64,000 nt of DNA from a bacterium (GTDB lineage: Bacteria; Myxococcota_A; Bradymonadia; UBA7976; UBA1532). Position 1 is the first letter of the stretch, and each line of letters starts with the position of its first letter. Shown here one piece after another: positions 59,012-64,000 of this stretch. Where the stretch lies: the NCBI GenBank assembly GCA_030427205.1, contig JAUHXC010000047.1, positions 1 to 64,000 of the forward strand, given 5' to 3'. The translations under genes and the position numbers were made by a program. The notes under the pieces are model-generated. The model was given only the letters and a program-made list of their open reading frames with translations. It made no database searches and had not been told where the DNA came from.

Positions 59012-59959
59012 TCAGTCGCGACACCAGGTATCGCTGTCGGGCGGGCTCATCTCGACGGCGTAGGCCGCCATCAGGCCCGGCAGCTCGTCGCGCAGCTCGG
59101 CGCAGCTGATCTCGCCATCGTCGTCGGCGTCGATGTCGGGGGCGCCGTCGCGCCCGTCGATGCGCACCAGCGCGAAGCGGTTGCCGGCCATGTTGGGCAC
59201 GACGTCGCCCGACGCGCACAGCTCGGTGCTCGTCGCCAGGATGGCCTTGTCGGTGCCGCTCGCCGCGTCGCCGACGATCGTGCGCCCATTGACCACCCGG
59301 CCCTCGAGCGCGACGCGGACCCGCTGCGCGACGAAGACCTGACAGATGGGCGCCCCGTTGGCGGTGGTCACCGGCAGGGTGATCCCGGGGTTGCCGTCCT
59401 CGTCCTGGTCGACTATGCGCGGGTCGTCGGCGACGACCGGCAGATCGTCGGTATCGCTCAGGCCCTCGACGCCCCAGTAGTCGTAGATGGTATCGGCCAG
59501 GAAGAGCGCGCCGGCCTCGTCGCCGACGAGAAACCCGCCGGTATCGACCGCCGGGCTGGTATCGGGCACGACATCGGGCACGACGGTGAGGAAGCCGAAG
59601 GCCAGCGGGCTGAGCTCTTGACGGCAGACGCGGCTGCGCAGGGTCAACGCCGCGCGGCCCTCGCCGGAGGGGATCAGCTCGATGGCGTACCAGGTCCAGA
59701 TGATGCTCTCGACGGGGTCGCCGGCGCCGATGAGGCAGTTGCGATCTTCGACGAAGAGCATCCACTGCCCGGACGGATCGCCGATCCGCGGCGGTGGCCC
59801 GGCGTCTTCGACGGGCCCGACGGTGGCGTCGGGCGGCGCGACGTCGGGGGCGAGCTGCGCGGGAAACAGCCCGTCGGCGCGCTCGACGCTGCAGCCGGCG
59901 AAGGCCGACGCCAGCAGCGCGGCGCCAAAGGCGGGCGCGGTGGCTCTCAAAAGCGCCAT
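59012..59959 (-). CDS. Secreted lipoprotein of the FadL-like operon
   Basis: A 315-residue lipoprotein with lipobox SAFAGC and an Ala/Pro/Asp linker. The body is rich in Asp and has an EF-hand-like loop near the end (DIDADDDGEISCAELRDELPGL), which would bind calcium. Otherwise no family is recognised. The ATG at 59959 overlaps the end of the FadL-type barrel gene by 13 bp, so both are made from one message. A partner role for the barrel on the periplasmic or outer surface is likely. Confidence 0.82.
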   Translation of the reverse strand: MALLRATAPAFGAALLASAFAGCSVERADGLFPAQLAPDVAPPDATVGPVEDAGPPPRIGDPSGQWMLFVEDRNCLIGAGDPVESIIWTWYAIELIPSGEGRAALTLRSRVCRQELSPLAFGFLTVVPDVVPDTSPAVDTGGFLVGDEAGALFLADTIYDYWGVEGLSDTDDLPVVADDPRIVDQDEDGNPGITLPVTTANGAPICQVFVAQRVRVALEGRVVNGRTIVGDAASGTDKAILATSTELCASGDVVPNMAGNRFALVRIDGRDGAPDIDADDDGEISCAELRDELPGLMAAYAVEMSPPDSDTWCRD

Positions 59960-61359
59960 GTGACATCCACCCCCGCCAGCAGGACATAGCCGCCGGCGGT
60001 GAAGCCGGGGAAGCCCGGGTTGCCGGTCTGCAGGCCCTGAGTCGCCGCCGCGGGCAGGCCCGGGGCGTCCTCGTCGCGATCGGCGGTCTCGTCGCACAGC
60101 TGCGAGACCCCGGGCGCGCAGTCGGGGTAGCTGTCGGCCAGCGCCTTGTGCGTCGTCGTCGAACGCAGCGCGTGCACCTGCACCGCGGCGTCGAGGGTGA
60201 AGGACTCCTCCCAGATCTCGAAGCTCTTGCCGCCGCCGGCCGAGAGCACCAGCCGGTCGGTGTCGATGTGGTTGCTGCGTCCGGTCTGCGGCGGCACCGG
60301 CGTGGGCAGCCAGCCGACACCGAAGCGCGCCGAGGCGTCGTCGCTCATGGGCATCTCGAAGCCGATGCGCCAGTTGAGGGTGTCGTCGAAGGTGGGATCG
60401 GCCGCCTCGGCGTGCTCGTCGAGGTAGCGGCTCCAGCCGAGCCAGGTGCCCTCGAGCGTCACCAGCCAGGTCTCGCCTTGCAGCGCCACCGAGCCCGCCA
60501 GCCGCGGCGGCGAATAGTGCTGGGCGACGGCCAGCGACTGCATCACCGGCTCGTCTTCGTTGCCGCCGAGCAGGATGAGGTTGGTCGCGTCGACCGACTG
60601 AAAGACCTCGTCCTGGAAGGTCAGCCCGATGCGCAACCACGGCAACGGTTCGACGATCAACCCGGCGATCACCGCCTGCTCGAGGGTCTGGTCGATGCCG
60701 AAGTTGGCGTCGACGACCGAGGGGTCGGCCGCGTTCGGGGTGTAGATCTCGTTGACGGTGCGCACGGCGGGCAGCATCAGCAGGCCGACGCCCATCGAGA
60801 GCCAGGCCTCGTCGGCGTAGTACCAGCGGTAGGCCAGCCCGAGCGCGATCATCTCGCTGCGCAGCCGCCCGGAGAGCAGCCCGAAGCGCAGCTGGTTGTC
60901 GAAGTATTGCTCCCGCTCGTCGGCGAAGCGGGTGTCGATGTTGGCGAAGCCCTCGAAGGGCATCCGCACCATCGCGCCGACCGCAAAGTCGGCGTCGAAG
61001 GGCAGCAGCGAGAAGCCGAGCGTCATGCCGCCGGTCACCCCGCTGCCGTCGGTATCGTCCCGCGGGTTGAGGCGTGCGCCGTAGCCCGGCGGGTCGTACC
61101 CCTCGGGCCGCGGCATCAGCAGGATGCTGGTCCGGTCGTAGGCCCCGTGCAGGCCCAGCCCGACGCTGGCCGGCCCGAGGGCGAGCCCGGCCGGGTTGTG
61201 AAACGTGGCGGCGTAGTCCTGGGTGACGGCCCCCACCGCCCCGCCGAGCCCCTGGGCGCGGGCGCCGGCGCCGAAGGTCTCGAACAGGTTGGCCTGAGCC
61301 GGGGTGAGCCCGACGCCCGAACACAACAGCGCGCTGACAGCGAATGCGAACCGCCGCAC
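59947..61359 (-). CDS. FadL/OMPP1-type outer-membrane transporter
   Basis: A 470-residue exported barrel (signal peptide ending LTPAQA). The N-terminal plug/hatch segment NLFETFGAGARAQGLGGAVGAVTQDYAATFHNPAGLAL is the family hallmark, with the usual aromatic-rich beta-strands following and a C-terminal Phe (VDVTWRF) for barrel insertion. FadL proteins import hydrophobic compounds such as long-chain fatty acids or alkanes, which fits with the AlkB monooxygenase and the acyl-CoA operon in the same window. It overlaps the lipoprotein gene behind it by 13 bp. Confidence 0.92.
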   Translation of the reverse strand: MRRFAFAVSALLCSGVGLTPAQANLFETFGAGARAQGLGGAVGAVTQDYAATFHNPAGLALGPASVGLGLHGAYDRTSILLMPRPEGYDPPGYGARLNPRDDTDGSGVTGGMTLGFSLLPFDADFAVGAMVRMPFEGFANIDTRFADEREQYFDNQLRFGLLSGRLRSEMIALGLAYRWYYADEAWLSMGVGLLMLPAVRTVNEIYTPNAADPSVVDANFGIDQTLEQAVIAGLIVEPLPWLRIGLTFQDEVFQSVDATNLILLGGNEDEPVMQSLAVAQHYSPPRLAGSVALQGETWLVTLEGTWLGWSRYLDEHAEAADPTFDDTLNWRIGFEMPMSDDASARFGVGWLPTPVPPQTGRSNHIDTDRLVLSAGGGKSFEIWEESFTLDAAVQVHALRSTTTHKALADSYPDCAPGVSQLCDETADRDEDAPGLPAAATQGLQTGNPGFPGFTAGGYVLLAGVDVTWRF

Positions 61360-61433
61360 GGCACCTCCGATGATGCGATCACGGGTCTCTCACCTACCAC
61401 GACTCGGATCGGCAGGACAGGGCCCGGTGGACG

Positions 61434-61838
61434 TCAGGGCTCGAGGATCAAGCGGAAGCGCGGCGAGGTGGCGGTCTGGCTCGGCCCCTGAGGCGCCGGG
61501 GTGAGACCGTGCTCGATGAGGCGGAACCGCGGGGACGCCGCCGCGCCGCAGCCGACGCAGAGTTCGGGCGCGCGGGCTCGCTGCGCGCTCGGCCGGGCGT
61601 CGGGCTCGGCGTCGGGCGCAGCGTCCGGCGGTTCGACATCGGGCGCGGCGTCGCCCGGCCCCATGTCTTTCGTCTCGACGCCGCGATCGGGCGTCGCGTC
61701 GGCCAGCGTCATGTCAGCCGACAGGCCCATGTCGGTCACCGGCTCGTCGTCCGCCGGGCAGCCGCTGAGCAACAGGCCGAGGCACAGCGCCGAGATCCGG
61801 CCCAGCGCTCGAGTGCAGATGGCATGCATCGGCTTCAC
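61434..61838 (-). CDS. Small lipoprotein coupled to collagen-like gene
   Basis: A 134-residue lipoprotein (lipobox LLLSGC) dominated by an Asp/Ala/Pro linker with units DAAPDVEPPDAAPDAEP. Its last 45 residues contain a repeated motif SPRFRLI (in ASPRFRLIEH and TSPRFRLILE). The GTG at 61838 overlaps the stop of the collagen-like gene (GTGA), though ATG 61829 is an alternative. It may bind or anchor the collagen-like protein. No family is recognised. Confidence 0.75.
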   Translation of the reverse strand: MKPMHAICTRALGRISALCLGLLLSGCPADDEPVTDMGLSADMTLADATPDRGVETKDMGPGDAAPDVEPPDAAPDAEPDARPSAQRARAPELCVGCGAAASPRFRLIEHGLTPAPQGPSQTATSPRFRLILEP

Positions 61839-63673
61839 CGTGCGAACTGCAGCGGCGCGAGCACCGGGTAGCGGTTGAGGCCGACGTCGCCCAGGGCGAC
61901 CTCACGCAGCGGATAGGCCGAGGCGTTGCCGAACCAGTCGAGGCAGTCGGCGGAGAGCGCGCCGTCCCACGTCGCCGGCGCGATCACGTTCTGCACGTTG
62001 GCCGCCGCGTGGGCCCAGTTGGCGGGCAGCGGGTTCGCCGCCACCATCATCCGCTGGTTGAAGCGATCGTAGATGACCCGCCGGCCGTGCAGCGGCGGCG
62101 CGGTCGCCGAACCGCCGTTGAGGTAGGCGTTGCCGCTGCAGTTCGCGCCGCTGTAGATGACCTGGCTCGGCGCGATCGTGCCGTCCCAGCGCAGCCCGAC
62201 CACGTACTCGTTGCTGGTGATCAGCTGGACCCCGTCGCGCTCGATGTGCAGGACGGTGCCGAGCTCGACGCCGTTGCGGTCGAGCACCCGCACGCCGAGG
62301 CCGGCGGGGCCCTGAATACCCTGCGGACCCGCGCCGCCCTGCGGCCCCTGCTCGCCCTGCGGGCCCTGCTCACCCTGCGGCCCGGCCGGCCCGATCGGAC
62401 CCTGCGCGCCGATGGGCCCTTGAATGCCCTGCGGCCCCTGCACCCCCTGCGGCCCCTGGTCTCCTTGCGGACCCTGCGGGCCAGCGGGCCCGATCGGTCC
62501 CTGGGGGCCAATCGGACCCGGATCCCCCTGAGCGCCCACCGGGCCTTCGGGGCCGATGGCGCCCACCGGACCTTCGGCGCCCACGTCGCCTTGCTCGCCT
62601 TGTGGGCCGCGCTCGCCCTGCGGGCCCTGGTCGCCCTCCGGCCCCTCCGGACCGACCGGTCCGACGGGCCCCTCGGGGCCTCGCGGACCCTCCGGGCCGA
62701 TCGGCCCGGTTTCGCCCGTCTCCCCCTGGATGCCCTGCGGGCCCTGGGGCCCCTGCTGCCCTTCCGGACCCTCCGGACCGATCGGGCCAGCCGGGCCTTC
62801 CGGGCCGATCGGCCCGTCGGCGCCGACCGGACCCCGTGGGCCCGGCTCGCCCTGTGGGCCACGCAGCGCGTCGGCATGGGCCGCCGCCAACGCCGCGGCG
62901 AGCGGACCGAAGAAGCCTTCCTCCCGGTCGAGCAGCGCGTCGACGAGGGTGTCGGTCTCGGGCAGCGGAGCGGCCTCGCCCTGCGGGCCCTGTTCACCCT
63001 GCGGGCCCTGTTCGCCCTGCGGGCCCCGTTCGCCCTGCGGGCCCTCTTCACCCTGCGGACCCTGCTCGCCCTGCGGACCCTGATCACCCTGCGGGCCCTG
63101 CTCGCCCGGTTCACCCTGCGAGCCCGGCTCACCCTGCGGACCCTGCAGGCCCTGCTCGCCTTGCGAGCCCGGCTCGCCCTGGGGCCCCTGCAGACCGGCC
63201 ATATCGCCCACCCAGCGTCCGTCGGCGTCGATGACGACCTGCCCGCCGACAGCGACCGAGTCGGGCGTGATGTCGCCCCCGTCGAGCCCTGAGGCCACCG
63301 CCGCTCGCACCGCATACGGCAGCGCGCCTATGCGAAACCGCGGCTGCATCTCGGCGTCGCCGTCCACCGCGACGCCGAGGAAGAGCTCGCCGCCGTCGAA
63401 GATCGCCTCATCGATGGCCGAGGCCGATCCCAGGCGATGGGTGTAGTAGCCGAAAGTGACCGTGACATCGGCCCCCTCGGTCCACAGCGCCTCACCGCCG
63501 GCCGCCGCCTCGTACAACGCAAAGCGCATGTTCAGGACGCCCTCGACCGGCACCCCGGCGGGATCGAGCAGCCGCCCGCGGGTATCGAAGCCATCGGGTA
63601 CGGCCAGCGCCGGCCCGGCCATCGCGGTACAGAGCGCCAGGGTGGCGGGCGCCAGCCATCGAAGGGGTCTCAT
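61835..63673 (-). CDS. Bacterial collagen-like secreted protein
   Basis: A 612-residue exported protein (signal peptide ending GPALA). The N-terminal domain (about 25-160) is the type found ahead of collagen or tail-fibre repeats (GVLNMRFALYEAAAGGEALWTE and RFRIGALPYAVRAAV). Two blocks of Gly-X-Y triplets follow, at about 162-236 and 271-458, rich in GPQGEQG and GPIGPEG and separated by an acidic helical segment (LVDALLDREEGFFGPLAAAL). The C-terminal 150 residues form a globular head. Collagen-like triplets make trimeric triple helices without hydroxyproline in bacteria and form surface fibres. ATG 63673 has GGAGC upstream. The next gene overlaps its stop. Confidence 0.93.
   Translation of the reverse strand: MRPLRWLAPATLALCTAMAGPALAVPDGFDTRGRLLDPAGVPVEGVLNMRFALYEAAAGGEALWTEGADVTVTFGYYTHRLGSASAIDEAIFDGGELFLGVAVDGDAEMQPRFRIGALPYAVRAAVASGLDGGDITPDSVAVGGQVVIDADGRWVGDMAGLQGPQGEPGSQGEQGLQGPQGEPGSQGEPGEQGPQGDQGPQGEQGPQGEEGPQGERGPQGEQGPQGEQGPQGEAAPLPETDTLVDALLDREEGFFGPLAAALAAAHADALRGPQGEPGPRGPVGADGPIGPEGPAGPIGPEGPEGQQGPQGPQGIQGETGETGPIGPEGPRGPEGPVGPVGPEGPEGDQGPQGERGPQGEQGDVGAEGPVGAIGPEGPVGAQGDPGPIGPQGPIGPAGPQGPQGDQGPQGVQGPQGIQGPIGAQGPIGPAGPQGEQGPQGEQGPQGGAGPQGIQGPAGLGVRVLDRNGVELGTVLHIERDGVQLITSNEYVVGLRWDGTIAPSQVIYSGANCSGNAYLNGGSATAPPLHGRRVIYDRFNQRMMVAANPLPANWAHAAANVQNVIAPATWDGALSADCLDWFGNASAYPLREVALGDVGLNRYPVLAPLQFAR
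62298..63190 (-). repeat. Collagen Gly-X-Y triplet coding repeats
   Basis: Tandem 9-base units encoding Gly-X-Y fill this part of the collagen-like gene, interrupted by about 105 bp (62865-62970) of non-repeat. GPQG and GPIG units dominate, with GEQ/GEP triplets between them. Such repeats vary in number by recombination. The frame is preserved throughout. Confidence 0.88.
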
Positions 63674-63789
63674 GATCTCATGCTCCTGATGGAAGAGTGC
63701 GGGCGACCCGGCCGCCCGTGCGACGGCCGATGATACACCGTCCCTGCCGGGACACATCAAGCGTCGGTCGCGAGACCGGCGGCCGTCGC

Positions 63790-64000
63790 TCAGAATCGAA
63801 CGTGCACTCCGGCGGGCAAGAGCGTCACCGCCGACGTGGCAGGCTCTGCCGAGCCGCCTGCCCGTCGTCGGGAGCCAATCCAGCTCGCGCCGCCGGAGAT
63901 CAACGGCACCAGGCCGCCGACCGCGTAGATGATGCCGGTCGAGACCAGCACCAGGTCGCCGACCCGATCGACCTCGTCCCGTCCGCTCGGCGCGATCAAC
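63790..64000 (-). CDS. Partial gene, C terminus of an unknown membrane protein
   Basis: The open frame runs off the right edge. About 69 residues are visible and include one hydrophobic segment (LVSTGIIYAVGGLVPLISGG) and a Ser/Arg-rich C-terminal region ending LLPAGVHVRF. The true start is outside the window, so the function cannot be judged. It is on the same strand as the collagen-like gene, 116 bp upstream of its start. Confidence 0.5.
   Translation of the reverse strand, partial: LIAPSGRDEVDRVGDLVLVSTGIIYAVGGLVPLISGGASWIGSRRRAGGSAEPATSAVTLLPAGVHVRF

Noticed and set aside
62298..63190. Periodic 9-base repeats considered as a tandem satellite or CRISPR
   Set aside because: The period is exactly three codons of Gly-X-Y in an open frame, so it is collagen-like coding sequence.

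Overview
The window is very GC-rich bacterial DNA with dense genes on both strands. Nearly every third-codon position is G or C. The gene content points to a member of the Myxococcota, though I cannot name the order from sequence alone. The main evidence is the large number of secreted lipoproteins with Asp-Ala-Gly-Pro linkers after the lipobox, the MopE-type VDDDCDG motifs, the thrombospondin-type-3/OmpA envelope proteins, and the MYXO-CTERM-like sorting signals. No rRNA, tRNA, CRISPR array or insertion sequence was found.

Region by region. At 0-2.2 kb lie a lower-GC leucine-rich-repeat gene and a decayed penicillin-binding-protein-1C gene, followed by a two-lipoprotein operon. At 4.2-8.1 kb are an outer-membrane barrel protein and a large lipoprotein with MopE and FGE-sulfatase-like folds. 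From 8 to 12.8 kb, on the minus strand, come a CstA transporter, a DHH phosphoesterase and a hybrid histidine kinase. From 12.9 to 19 kb are a serine-hydrolase lipoprotein, a PPC-type lipoprotein, a membrane adenylate cyclase and an OmpA/TSP3 protein. At 19.1-24.6 kb a six-gene minus-strand operon encodes acyl-CoA degradation: thiolase, hydroxyacyl-CoA dehydrogenase, enoyl-CoA hydratase, acyl-CoA dehydrogenase, a stand-alone cobalamin-binding domain and HMG-CoA lyase. From 24.6 to 38.3 kb are a kelch-like lipoprotein, a three-gene operon built on a 1,337-residue CARDB/PKD/PPC lipoprotein, an Ala/Pro-rich membrane protein, a small histidine kinase, an isolated infC, an FG-GAP-like lipoprotein and a transpeptidase.

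The most unusual part is 38.4-49.2 kb. A promoter drives a 98-residue protein resembling a flagellar rod protein reduced to its two termini. Next comes a 1,383-residue protein in which a secreted domain ending in a MYXO-CTERM-like signal continues in frame into a second signal peptide, an outer-membrane barrel, TSP3 repeats and two OmpA domains. An OmpA-FecR protein overlaps its end. About 4 kb on, a second, independent gene (46.5-49.2 kb) repeats the join of surface domain, MYXO-CTERM signal, signal peptide and barrel. A third barrel of the same family, at 17.2-19.0 kb, is unfused. Together these suggest a lineage-specific surface/outer-membrane polyprotein architecture.

The right third holds housekeeping and envelope genes: an exonuclease, a CsoR-type repressor with a clear operator and a permease-HMA metal transporter, an AlkB alkane hydroxylase with the only convincing intrinsic terminator in the window, a coupled YdcF/zincin/dCMP-deaminase operon, YchJ, a gene-free stretch with a long nested inverted repeat, a PiT-type permease coupled to CbiX, a FadL-like barrel with a lipoprotein, and a collagen-like secreted protein coupled to a small lipoprotein.
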